Shown in pieces: positions 51,221-61,989 of a DNA stretch of 64,000 nucleotides (position 1 is its first letter; every line of letters starts with the position of its first letter). Below the pieces are notes generated by a model. That model saw only the letters and a program-made list of their open reading frames with translations. It was not told the DNA's origin and searched no databases. The translations under genes were made by a program, and so were the position numbers. The stretch spans positions 12,834,001 through 12,898,000 of the forward strand of contig OZ038456.1 in the NCBI GenBank assembly GCA_964036195.1, written 5' to 3'. The stretch is from Sphaerolaimus hirsutus. Its lineage: Eukaryota; Nematoda; Chromadorea; Monhysterida; Sphaerolaimidae.

Positions 51221-51409
51221 CAATTAAAGCCTGGGTCTTGCGACGTTTTCGGTCACATGACCTAAACACATCCCTTGATTCTTTCAGGGCAGCCTGCAAA
51301 AATTCATCTTCATCTTCATCGTACTCCGCCTCAGACACAACAGCTGTAGACGAACTGCCATCATCCTCGCTCTCTTCCACATCAGACATGTCCATCGTAG
51401 ATGAAGAGC
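51221..51409 (-). CDS. UIM exon 1
   Basis: The exon is 189 nt with acceptor ATTGAAG and donor GTAATG, leaving phase 1 at each end. It encodes SSSTMDMSDVEESEDDGSSS, then AEYDEDEDEFLQAALKESRD and RSCDRKRRKTQA. The UIM core L-Q-A-A-L-K-E-S follows a long acidic run, and a basic KRRK stretch could be a nuclear signal. It is the most 5' exon seen before the assembly gap, so the gene's start is probably in or beyond the gap. ATG 51395 could also start translation. Confidence 0.7.
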
Positions 51410-51506
51410 CTTCAATTAATTAAAACCCTTTTCTAATACACAGTGAAGCACAGGTTAAAACTACCCCTTTCCCCCAAAAAAACAACAAACAAACAAAACA
51501 CCTAGG

Positions 51507-51706
51507 NNNNNNNNNNNNNNNNNNNNNNNNNNNNNNNNNNNNNNNNNNNNNNNNNNNNNNNNNNNNNNNNNNNNNNNNNNNNNNNNNNNNNNNNNNNNNN
51601 NNNNNNNNNNNNNNNNNNNNNNNNNNNNNNNNNNNNNNNNNNNNNNNNNNNNNNNNNNNNNNNNNNNNNNNNNNNNNNNNNNNNNNNNNNNNNNNNNNNN
51701 NNNNNN
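51507..51706. other. Assembly gap (200 N)
   Basis: Exactly 200 N separate the A/C-rich, minus-transcribed region from a different repeat landscape. The true gap size may be unknown, so the join is not proven. Confidence 0.99.
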
Positions 51707-51785
51707 CATTTGAAAATGAATTTTAGTTGTCGGTTCGGTTTTCGTTTTGAAACCAAACCGACAACTGAAATTCATCTTCAAATGC
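51707..51785. repeat. Hairpin next to the gap
   Basis: CATTTGAAAATGAATTTTAG, TTGTCGGTTCGGTTTTCG and the inverted AACCGACAACTGAAATTC, ATCTTCAAATG form a near-perfect stem. This hairpin may be why the assembly broke here. Confidence 0.75.
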
Positions 51786-52975
51786 AAATAAGTCTTGAAC
51801 GACAGGCTCAAATTATATGCAAATTGGCATGTGTGTAAACTTAACTAGTGAGTATACTTCACTGGCTTTTCATGCAGATACGGAACTTTATTCCAGAATT
51901 ATGGAACTTTCTCGCTTAACTTTTTTGTCAGCACACAAAACCGTGTAAACGACCCTTAATCTAATGTGATGCAAGAACAACACTTGCATCAGTTCAAAAT
52001 TATTTATTGACGCGTGGCGCTCCACAATTATGCACGCGTCTGTTAAGCAGGAATTAGAGCTCAGCGTCGATTCGACGTGAAATGATGATGTGGAATGATG
52101 TCGAAAAATTAATTACATGAGAACGGACAAAGATACGGTGTTGTAATTTCAGAATAAGATTGTCCTGGTAATTGTTTATAATGTCCCAAAAAAGATTTGA
52201 AAAATATTGAGTAATTAGTGTGTTATTAATTGTATGTCAAAATTGCATCTTTTCACGTCAACATTTCCCGTCAAACATTTCACATCAGAAACTTTTCACA
52301 TCAGCAACATCTCATGTCGCATGAAATGTTGACGTGAAATGTAAGTCGTCAAATCTTTTCACGTCAGAGTGTTGACGTGAAAAGATGTTTACTGATAAAC
52401 ATTTTACGTCAAAAACATTCTACGTCAAGCTGTAATTAGAATTTTATTTCTGACGTGAAATGAATACGTAAAATATATTTTTAAGTGAAATGAATGGTAA
52501 AAGCAATTTAGTGTGTATATTATTTCTATTGTATTTGTAACGTTTCATGTAAATATTTTGGTGTAAACTCATTAGTGTATGTTTTTCATGTATTCATAGA
52601 AATGCACATTCCTGCGTCCCATTCTGTTGTAGATTGGCCGATTTTGATGCCTTTTAAGAATGTTGAGGTTTTGGGTCTGGGCTATCATGAATTGTCTTGG
52701 TTTGTTCAAATAATACCCCAGTCCCGAGATAAGAAGTGTCTATAAATGGGTGGTAATTTTGAATGGCCAATCTGCACATGGATTATGAAGCTTAATAATT
52801 CCGACATTTCGGGGCCAATTTGGATCATTCAACACTTCAAATGATCAGGACAACCTGCAGATTCAATTTTGGTTGTCGAAGTAGTGATGTCTCAATTCCG
52901 TATGCCAATTTGACCCGGTTTTTAAACATGAAAAATAATTTTCTTGAACATGCTATCATATACTCTAGACTAGTG

Positions 52976-53195
52976 ATGGAATGGTGCCATGGCGCTGGCG
53001 CCATTTGCGGGTGCCACGAGACGCCATGCCATGGCGCCATTTGTGCTTGGCGCCCTTTTTCATGTGGCGCCATTGGCACCTGGCGCTCTTATTCGCGATG
53101 GGCACCATGGCCCCCTTTGCTCTTTGTGCCATTTTCCCAAGGCGCCCTTGGCACCTGGCACGCTGCTTCTGGCATGCCAACTTTTGACTGGAACA
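52976..53195. mobile_element. TAGTGATGG-family GGCGCC-rich MITE in a palindrome centre
   Basis: TAGTGATGGAATGGTGCCATGGCGCTGGCGCC starts at 52974-52976. The right end is degraded. The element occupies the centre of the inverted arms 52600-52975 and 53200-53610. Confidence 0.6.
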
Positions 53196-53834
53196 AGATA
53201 TTGAAATAATGTTTGGGCCAGATTACTTCGTTTTGTCTCAAATATATGATAGAATGTTCAAAAAACGTCTTGAAAAATTAATAATAAAATATTTTTTCAT
53301 GTTTTAAAAGCGGGTCAAATTGGCATACAGAATTTAGAAATCACTAATCCGACCATAAAAATTGAATCTGAAGGTTGTCCTGATTATTTTAAGTGTTGAA
53401 CGATCCAAATCAGCCCAGAAATGACTGAGTTATTAAGCTGCAAAGTCAATGTGCAGATCATGCGTGCAAAATGACCACCTTTTTATAGGCCCCCCTTATC
53501 TCAGGACTGGGGGATTATTCGAGAAAACCAAAACAATTCGTCATAGCCCAGACCCCAAATCCCAACACACTCGAACAGTAAAAAATAAGTCAATGTACAA
53601 CAGAATGGGATGCAGTAATGTGAATTTTTATCAAATCACATTTTCAAATCAAATTTTCATTTCGTAAATATGCAATATTTTATTTCATGTTATCACATTT
53701 TTCATCACACAACTTACGTCAAACATTTTACGTGAAACATTTCACGTCACTGTCATTTTTGCATTTGACGTAAAATGTTGACGTGAAATGATTCGACGTA
53801 AAAAGATTTTAAAATCTTTTTACGTCAAATCATT

Positions 53835-53875
53835 TCACGTCAGACGATTGCATGCAATCGTCTGACGTGAAATGA
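53835..53875. repeat. Perfect hairpin GACGATTGCATGCAATCGTC
   Basis: CATTTCACGTCAGACGATTG and its exact inverse meet at GCATGC with no loop. It is part of the GACGTGAAA palindrome field. Confidence 0.8.
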
Positions 53876-53937
53876 TTTTCAATAGTAAACATAAATGTAA
53901 AGTATTTACATAAATGTAAATGTTTTACTCACAGGTA

Positions 53938-54135
53938 GTGTTGGTATGGCACCATGGCGCTGGCGCCCTAAAATGGCATCAAAGGGCACCAGCGCGTTGG
54001 CGCCCTTCTCTGTGGTGCCATCTGGCACCTGGCGCCATTTTTTTGAATGGCACCATTGGCGTTTGGTGCCATTTTCGCTGGCACCAATTTGGCGCCCAGC
54101 GCCATTGTTTTCGATGGCGCCGGAGATCATGCCAA
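53938..54135. mobile_element. GGCGCC-rich MITE remnant
   Basis: GGCACCATGGCGCTGGCGCCC to GATGGCGCCGGAGATCATG. Ends are too decayed to define. Another remnant is at 55060-55190, ending TTTTCCATCACTACTC. Confidence 0.55.
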
Positions 54136-54482
54136 AATGCAGGGATGAATGGTTACATCATTCCATATTCAACTGTGGAATGATATCACTTAGATGATAT
54201 TTTACACAGTCACCATTGTAATTTGTTGCTAGCACTGCAAGTTTGTGTTCATGTTGTTTGTTTTATACCACATGCAAACTGCAAAACTTGAAACATGACC
54301 CACAATGACGGGGAGGAATTATTCAAGCAATATGGAATGCCTATACCATATTTCCTCAAAATATGCCCCCCCCCTAAAATGGACACTATGAGTTTATAAA
54401 CCCCCCTCGAAATACCCCCCAAAAAACAAAACGCAGAACAGAGGTAACAAATAATGACAGTGACAGAGTTTTTGCCGTCTAT

Positions 54483-54737
54483 ATAAACACCTTCCCGGTC
54501 ACGTCCGGCACCCTATTTTTGATCGTACTTGTGACACACTATCTCCAGTTCTAGGGCGCGCCAGAAGCTGAAACTTGGGGGAGATATTGGCGCGACCCCC
54601 CTAATTCATGCGAGGTAGAGGGGGGTTGCGCCAATATCTCCTCCAAGTTTCAGCCTCTGCGGCACCCTAGAACTGGGTATAGGATGTGAGAAGTAAAATC
54701 AAAAAATGGGTGCCGGACGTGACCGGGAAGGTGTTTA
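54483..54737. mobile_element. Short TAAACACCTTCCCGG foldback
   Basis: TAAACACCTTCCCGGTCACG and CGTGACCGGGAAGGTGTTTA are perfect inverted ends, and the whole 255 bp is one hairpin (GCGCGACCCCCCTAATTC / GGGGGGTTGCGCC). It shares only the terminal 15 bp with the 1.46-kb element at 3000. Confidence 0.8.
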
Positions 54738-56024
54738 CTTATAAAAGTCTATACAGTCTTATAAATGGCAGTTTTTCTTGCATTTTTCAACATCTGTGTA
54801 CGTTACAAACAATGATTTAGTAAAATGTACCCTCTCAAATAAGTACCCTCAAATAAGTCTCCTTGAATAAACCCCCTCAAAACGTGTTGACAAAAAAATA
54901 ACCCCCTGGGAATAAAATATTCATGATAAGATGAGTTTTGTGGCATGAGTCACCATCAGAAAAATGGTATCCTACGTTGCTCCTCTATAAATGCTTCTGT
55001 GATGATATTTATACAGGCTGAAACAGTGAAGTGTTTGTTGGCATCATTGTTTCTGGTGCTCTTTGGTGCCCAGCACCATTTATTGATATGGCGCCGTGGC
55101 GCCATTTTCTCTGTCGCTATTTGGCGCCCAGCACCAATTTTTTGAATGGCACCTGGCACCATTTTTACTGGCGCTTTTCCATCACTACTCACAGGTGAGT
55201 GCAGAAAATGTAAAGTATTGATTTTTACTTTTACTCATAAGTAAACGTGAGTAAATTACTTTTGTCCCAGGAAAACATAAAATTGGGTATTTTTGAGAAA
55301 TTTTGCCTGAATTGTCTCTCAAACTCACTAATTTTCAAACTTTTAACCATCAAATTCACCATAGCTAATGTGTTTTTGTCTATGTTTATGCTTTTTTGTC
55401 CCTATGATGCTTTTCTCACCTTTTTTTTCCTTTTCATCCTGAAAAAGCCTATAAAGAAATACGTTTTCTGTACTCACGTATTTTCAAAAAGTATGTGAGT
55501 ATACCCAGTGTTGCAAAAAGGTATTTATGTTTACCCAAAATACCCCATTATTCAGGTATTTATATTTGTGTTTATGTTTACGCTTTCCAAAAATACCATT
55601 TCATTTTGTTACGTTTTCCTGGCACAATTATCAGAGAAAATTAAAAAAATATGTTACATGGAACCGTATTTTATGACAAACGTAGTGTGTAATGATGAGT
55701 TCAACATGCTTTAACGTGAAGAGAGTGCCAATTTCGCAAGTGGAGGCACATGTTGAAAATTTCACTGACTTTCGATTTTTTTTTCAATTGAAGCCCTTCA
55801 ATTAAATGAAGCCCATTTATTTCACAAAATACCGAAATAAACCTGTAAACAAATGTGTGGGCCACATTATTGCGTGGGATGGGAACTGGGGTGTCTATTG
55901 GATTCTTAAAATTTCAACCATTTTTAATCAGCACATTTAGAATGGCATTCAACCCCGCTGGAAAATCACTTTTAAAATATTATTCTGTCATCTAAAATTA
56001 TAAAAATGTGACAACAGCGCATTT

Positions 56025-56122
56025 CCCGTATTTCCTCGAAATACCCCCTCGTTCAACCCCCCTCAAAATTTCCATTCTGAAAAAATAAACCTCCTGGGGG
56101 TAATTCGAGGAAATACGGTAAA
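56025..56122. mobile_element. Minimal TACCGTATTTCC-type element
   Basis: CCCGTATTTCCTCGAAATACCCCC and GGGGGTAATTCGAGGAAATACGGTA bound less than 100 bp. It is a short internally deleted copy. Confidence 0.65.
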
Positions 56123-56634
56123 GGAACATAAAGTGTCAAAGTTAAAGTAAGGTTCAGTTATAAAATCTTTTCTTTTTTTTGTTTTGATTGACATTTTACA
56201 TGACATTTGACACTTTACTTTACACTTTACAGCGCTCGGGACCGGCACCTTCCGGTAACTATTCAATATACCAAACCCATCATTCTAAATTTAAGAAATA
56301 TGTAAGCAGATAATGTCGAATGAGATCAAAGGAACATCTATAATATTGTAAAAACTGTGAAAACTTTTTCTCTGACAGCACTTGATAAAATTTTTATGTA
56401 TATGTTTTATTTTATGTTTTCCTAGGTATTTTAAAAATACCCTACGTTTTAGTATTTATACTTCTGAATTCTAAAAGGTATTTACATTTATGTTTACATT
56501 TTCCAAAAATACCTGTATTGTAACAACACTGAGTATACCAGAATTTTTTAGGGGTAACGTACATGTGTTTACACAGTAATTAAGTATCTGTACTTATCGA
56601 GTAAACATAAACACGTTTTTACAACTATGGTAAG

Positions 56635-56860
56635 GTGATGGAAAAGCGCAAGAAAAAAGGGCGCCAAGCGCCAATGGCGCCATGGCACCATTCCTCATAA
56701 GAGCGCCAGGTGCCAAGGGCACCATGGAAAGGGCGCCATTCTGAAACAAAGCGCCAGGCGCCAGGGACCACAGGAAAAGAGCGCCAAGCGCCACTGGCGC
56801 CATGGCGCAGCGCGCTTTGGCGCCCTTAAATGGCGCCAGCGCCACAGGGTCAAAACACCT
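56635..56860. mobile_element. TAGTGATGG-family GGCGCC-rich MITE, one end
   Basis: GGTGATGGAAAAGCGCAAG at the left is the family end. The right end GGCGCCAGCGCCACAGGG lacks the CCATCACTA terminus. The interior is almost all GGCGCC, GCGCCA and CATGGCGC. Confidence 0.65.
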
Positions 56861-57179
56861 ATAGTATACCTACAAAAACCTACTGAAAAACCCATCCAAA
56901 CATAAATTTTCCGGTTTGGATTTGGCAGTTGAAAATGTGGTATGCAGAAATTTTCAGTTTCAGTGTGTGTGGCCCCATTGTCAAATCATCTTTATATCAT
57001 TATATTGTCCAATCTTTTCACGTCGAGATGTCGTCGGATCTTTTTACGTCAACATGTCGTCGGATCTTTCTACGTCAGATAGCTGTAATTCAACAATCTT
57101 TTTACGTCAAAACTTTTCGCGTCAAACATTCCACGTCATCATTTCACGTTACATGCTCGAGCTCTAATTCCGGCTTTAG

Positions 57180-58100
57180 GCCCATTGGCATCAATTATCG
57201 GTTGTGTGGGTGCATGAAGAAAAATGCATGCAACTTCAAAACTCTATTTCTCGGCCATTTCTCAGCCGATTTTCACCACTTAACACTTAAAATGATCAGA
57301 ATCACATGGAGATTTCATTTTTAACGGTGCTGCATGTGTTGCATTGGTGTCCATGCAATCAATAATCCATGCAGCCTAACAGATGCCCCTGTCAATGGTA
57401 AACACCAATAAGGTGTATTACATTATATATTATACATTGGGGATATAGTCCTCGTTAGTGGTGGGCTATTTCACCCTGCCGGGGGAAATAGTCCTCGAGA
57501 ACTATTTCACCCCAGGGAGAAGATGTCCATGGGGGGAAATGTTTTGTAACCCCATGCATACCTTATGTATGCACAAAATTAATCATATTGTTCAGTCAAA
57601 TCATGTGCTATCAATTGCTTGGATCCAAAAACTCAAAAAAAATTCTGTATTTTCTTTCTTTCTGTGTTCTCCAAAAAAGCTCATTTGAGTTCTGATTTTT
57701 CAAAAATTTTGAGTCCGTGTGGTTTTTGTTGTGGTTTACCCAAAAAATCCTCAGGTGTCTCTATTTCACAGCATTTACTCCATTATATGCCAGCAAATTC
57801 TATTTACTTTTAATACAAAAAACTTGAATGCAAATGGATAACTGATTTTCTCCTATTTACATTGGTTTGCTGCTAACTATAAATACCTGAGTGACTTGAT
57901 GCTGTGCATGTACAATTCCCATTTGGAGCATGTCAACATAACTCACAGGAATGCAACTACTAATTCAAAAATGCAAAAGAATGGAAGATTCACGAAATGT
58001 TTGATCATCTAGAATATTTTAATTATTTTGTTATTGTTGTTGTGTTGCATGTGTGTGAGAGTTACTTGTCTTTGTCATGAATACAGGTAAATGAGTTTGA
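57180..58100. other. No recognisable gene
   Basis: GGGGGAAATAGTCCTCG..GAACTATTTCACCCC (57478-57515) is a short palindrome. Otherwise only short frames are visible. A 3' exon of the minus-strand gene at 58109 may lie here, but I cannot see a convincing one. Confidence 0.35.
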
Positions 58101-58108
58101 AGACTCAC

Positions 58109-58603
58109 GTATAATGAAGTAGGCAAAGCCTCTGTATCGGGCTGACACACTCTCAGATGCTTCATTATGTGGTAATCCCGGCATTGCACTTTGCTGTGGC
58201 ACCACCACACTATCACTACCTGGCTGCCACTCCTGCCACCTTGCATAAAACATCTGTGAAATCCATACCTCTGTGAGCAAAAAAACATGATTATGTCATT
58301 CTGCAGCCACACAAAGATGTTTCAGTCTAACATGGACTGAATAATGAAAATCTTAATATGAATTTATATTTAAATATAACTGACTGCTAAGTGTGTTGCA
58401 TTTATACTGTAAGGCATCCCAATACAACCATTTCCCATTTTGGCATGCTACTTGCAGTTTTTCCTGCTTACTAGTTGGGAAATAAGTTTTGTTCTGACAA
58501 ACTATTGTAGCCACTTCACCACTCTTGTACCTTCTCTGTTTGATTTTTGAGCCACTGGCATACCTCAGCTCTGTATTTTCACCAACTGACAGCACACCAC
58601 AAG
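58109..58603 (-). CDS. Sushi/CCP exon and following exon of a mosaic gene
   Basis: Exon 58603-58385 (TTTGCAG acceptor, GTCAGT donor) encodes CGVLSVGENTELRYASGSKI, YKSGEVATIVCQNKTYFPTS, then QVACQNGKWLYWDALQYKCN. The four cysteines, the Y-x-x-G-x3-x-x-x-C pattern and the G-x-W before the last C define a sushi (CCP) domain, an extracellular binding module of about 60 residues. Exon 58270-58109 joins in phase 1 and encodes VWISQMFYARWQEWQPGSDS, then MPGLPHNEASESVSARYRGF, with a GTGAGT donor, so the gene continues. Exon 58270 has no recognised domain. Confidence 0.75.
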
Positions 58604-58683
58604 CTGCAAAAATTTATAATATTGGATTTGTTTTTCAAAAATTGTTAAAAATGTATTTGCACCACAAGTATTTTATAAGTATG

Positions 58684-59122
58684 TACCGTATTACCTCGAA
58701 ATACCCCCATGGGGGTTTATTATTTCGCCAGCAAAATTTGAGCGGGGGTTAATTCGAGGGGGGTTTATTCAAGGGGGGGTCTTATTATTTCGTCAGAAAT
58801 TTCGTAAGGATCGTAGTAAATAGTAGGCATTTGCATGCCCAAAACAGGTAATAAATGTGTCCAAACAAGATATATTTTGACATAAAAACGTAGATTAGCT
58901 ACACAAACATGTCCATGTGTAGCTGCAATACAGATAAACAGTAATATACATAATGTACATTGCATACATGACACATTTATTATGTACATGACGTACATCA
59001 TTCCGAAGGGGGGGGGGGTATTTCGAGGGGGGGGGTTATTATTTCCCCAGCCGATTTTGAGGGGGGGTTAATTCGAGGGGGGGGGGTTAATTCAAGGGGG
59101 GATAATTCGAGGTAATACGGTA
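58684..59122. mobile_element. TACCGTATTACCTCGAAATACC element in an intron
   Basis: TACCGTATTACCTCGAAATACC and ATTCGAGGTAATACGGTA are inverted with TA at both borders. Sub-terminal GGGGGGTTAATTCGAGG units are repeated. It lies between the CCP exon and the PAN exon. Confidence 0.75.
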
Positions 59123-59132
59123 TAACTATGTA

Positions 59133-59829
59133 CACTCCTGGAAAAATGTCTTAAGCCTCCTGATCGGGAACAAAAAAATTCAATATCTCCCCAGCTAATG
59201 TGCGACCTGTGTAGGTATATAAATACATGGGTTGAATTCTTGTAGAGTAAGGTGCCATTATATGCCACATGTCGATTTTTAGCTTTCTGGGTGCGTTGCT
59301 GCTCGTTTGACAGCCATCGTTTATGAAAACGTTAAAAGAAGAAAAAAACATGTTAAAAAGATGAAAAAGACTGCGATGCGATGTGAAAAAAATGATGCAC
59401 TGCTCTAATATTTATCACTTTGTGAATTTATATTCAAAATGGTATACGCGGTGGACTTGATACTCTGCACTCACACTGATTTCTCATTTTGTTCAAAATT
59501 GTCTGCCCTCAATCGGCAGACAAATATCGATCCGGCACAGTGCAGATTTTTGAAATTTATGAACAGAACGAAATGTTGGCACCGTGCCAGCTCATGGCTG
59601 TGCGCATTAAGCGAAATGAAAAAGCAAAAAAAAACGACAAAGGAGCAGTGTTCATGGTTAACGAAATGTTGACTATATACGCAGGAGGGGGGCCATATTT
59701 CTACTGTGTGGGTCGACATAATTACCCACCCTATGTATGAGTTTCACCCCTCAGTGACCCATATTCAATGTTTGGTTCACCATTGAACCAAAAAAAAATC
59801 AAAGGGCTAAAGATATTTTTCCAGGAGTG
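59133..59829. mobile_element. Element with CACTCCTGGAAAAAT ends (Tc1/mariner-like)
   Basis: CACTCCTGGAAAAATGTC and GATATTTTTCCAGGAGTG are inverted. The left border is TA. The right border is TT, so the target is imperfect. Ends of this type (CA-T/G-rich then GGAAAAAT) are common in Tc1/mariner elements. Internal frames, e.g. 59351-59151 on the minus strand (MWHIMAPYSTRIQPMYLYTY), are not clearly transposase. Confidence 0.55.
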
Positions 59830-60016
59830 TTTATGGTACGAGTCTACCAGTATCACCTTTTTCAAATGATAGATCATGCTTTGAACAAAACTGTGCCCCA
59901 GCCATAGATTCCAAATGGACATGTGATGAACTGCAGGTATCATAAATAATGCTTTTGTTTGATTAAATGTAATAAACATAAATGCAAAGTGATATACATG
60001 TCCAGAATTAAAATAC

Positions 60017-61480
60017 CTATATCCAGAATGGAGAATGCACTCATACGAATCACCATTCACTTCTTTGAATGTGAATGAGGTGCAGTTTGATTTGAAGCAG
60101 TGTCCCTGACAAATCTGGTAATCATGTTTGTCCATTGGCAATATGACATGTTCATCATGCACTCCACTTCCATGCACACCATCTGTACAGTGGACTTCCA
60201 TCTGGTATTGTGGGTTACTTGGTGCCTGCCACAGTGCTGGAAGGTGCTCACTGACATCAGCAGTGTGCAGTTGGCCAGAACCCAGATCAACCACAGCACT
60301 GGAATGGTTTTCATGTGGCAGGGTTAAGCCAAAGCCAGGCCAGAGAACAAAGTCATCCTGCAATCAATCCTGTATTGACCTCACGACTATGGTGCAGATG
60401 GATGGATGTTGACTGCTGCACTGACCTGTAGACTGCTGTTGGCTGCAAAAACCCTACCACTGTGGATATTTCCCTGCCAATACCATGAATAGTTACCATT
60501 GTGCCCTAGTGCTAGCCTCAGTCTTACTCCATAAAGATTGAGTTGCTGTGATAAGGAATAATCATAACTACAATGCTCAGAATGGGTGTAACCCACATCC
60601 AAAACATGATAAGCAGTTTATTGAAAAACTCATATTGAAGTGCTTAACACCTTTGAACAGAGACAACAGGGGTTCATAGATTGTAGACCTCTAAATGACT
60701 AGGATCTTGGTGCTTCAGCCCACAGGGGTAAGCTTTTTAGACTTCACCACACCAAACTTTGAGACTGCATGCATTAGGGTTGGTAATTTCAAAATTTTGG
60801 GTTCAGGTATTAGGTATTGGTTCCAAAAAGTTCATTCCAAAAAGTTCAGACATGTATCAGGTATTGGTTTCAAAAAGTTCAGACCGGTATCAGTTCAGGT
60901 TTTCATGTCCAAATGATGGGTATTGTGTAATATAATTGCTGCATATTGGGTATACAGGGTTTTCTAGATTTTAAGCATATTTTAGCTAGATTGTCTGAGG
61001 CGTACCCTCGCTTTTCTTAAGTGCGTGAGAATTGTTGAGTTTCTGAGGGCATATTTATCAAAAAAGGTTTTCTGCAAACATCGCACATTATTAAAGTTGA
61101 CAATGTTGAACCTCAGCACTCAAGATTCCAGTAAGGTTTTACATAGCCAGTAGTTTCAAACAATCTGAAAATCTCCAACCACTTTCAAAATACATAATGA
61201 TTTTTTTTGACTTAAACAGCTTCAGATTTCAATTCGTGCTTCACATGTCATAAAGGATAGTGATTTACAAGACGTTTAAAAATGACTACACAAATGCAAC
61301 AACCTCCTTGATGGAATGCGCCAGGACCAGTCTGAGGTGGATATCGTGCACGGAGGCGAGTGTGTAGTGCCGCATGCAGCCGAGAGACAAGCCATGTTCA
61401 TCTGCTCTGGCCTGCTCCCAGTTCACCAGCCCAAGGCCATTCATTGTGGTCAGGAAACAGCCGCCAGCATAGTACCTTGT
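60017..61480 (-). CDS. Secreted mosaic protein: CTLD-like then PAN/Apple
   Basis: Three minus-strand exons join in phase 0. Exon 61480-61304 (RYYAGGCFLTTMNGLGLVNW, EQARADEHGLSLGC..LASVHD) and 60545-60426 (QLNLYGVRLRLALGHNGNYS, WYWQGNIHSGRVF) lead into 60357-60017 (PGFGLTLPHENHSSAVVDLG, SGQLHTADVSEHLPALWQAP). W-x-x-A-R, LASV, YSWYW and the AVVDL..SGQLH..LPAL order are those of a C-type-lectin-like domain, but the positions usually held by loop cysteines read S, V and W. The same exon continues with HDYQICQGHCFKSNCTSFTF and SYECILHSGY, a PAN/Apple motif (C-x3-C-x4-C-x3-F..C). The outgoing phase 2 does not fit the CCP exon (phase 1), so an intervening exon is missing. Likely extracellular recognition or adhesion. 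Confidence 0.7.
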
Positions 61481-61582
61481 CTGATCAAAGGGTCCTATTC
61501 TCTAATGATCACTATCACTCAAAAATATCGCAGAATTATTCAGAATGTATCCAAAATTCTACATGCATGGCATTGTCTCAAG

Positions 61583-61983
61583 TACCGCAAATCCTCGAAA
61601 AAGACCCCCCTTGAATAAGTCCCCCCCCTGCTGGCGGGGTGAGGAAAAAATAACTCCCCCCTTGAATAACTCCCCCCTCTCAAAAACTCCTCCCTATGAT
61701 GAAAAGGATACAATGCAAAACTATAAAATAAAAGTAGCCTATGACAGTGACAGCAGATACATAATGTGTAAATATGCAGTGTATACACATTGTTTTGTTG
61801 TTATTGGACGGTGAAATACCTGAATTAAACAAGTTTACATACTGCATTCATACAATGAATTGAGTCCAAGTTTCCTGAGGAAATAATACCCCCCCCCCCT
61901 CGAATAACTCCCCCCTCCAAAACGTCTGACAAAAAAATAACTCCCCTGGGGTCTTATTCGAGGATTTAGGGTATATAACGACT
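61583..61983. mobile_element. TACCGCAAATCCTCGAAAAAGACC element
   Basis: TACCGCAAATCCTCGAAAAAGACCCCCC and the right end TCTTATTCGAGGATTTAGGGTA are diverged versions of the TACCGTATTTCC termini. Inside are repeated ATAACTCCCCCCT segments. Confidence 0.55.
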
Positions 61984-61989
61984 CATATG

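Larger units (their letters stand above)
52041..57173. mobile_element. Candidate large inverted-repeat element with GACGTGAAA palindromes
   Basis: The left border GCAGGAATTAGAGCTC is the inverse of GAGCTCTAATTCCGGC at 57160-57175. Just inside, ACGTGAAATGATGATGTGGAATG (52077) inverts CATTCCACGTCATCATTTCACGT (57127). Inside lie further inverted arms: 52600-52975 pairs with 53200-53610 (CAACCTGCAGATTCAATTTT with AAATTGAATCTGAAGGTTG). Many GACGTGAAA/TTTCACGTC pairs are found at 52075, 52250-52470, 53700-53880 and 57010-57150. No transposase frame is visible. It may be one foldback element or several nested ones. Confidence 0.45.

Noticed and set aside
51461-51811. Frames running through the N gap
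   Set aside because: They exist only because N translates as X.
59439-59740. Plus-strand frames inside the CACTCCTGG element
   Set aside because: Two frames overlap and neither shows a DDE/D motif. They probably descend from decayed transposase or are chance.
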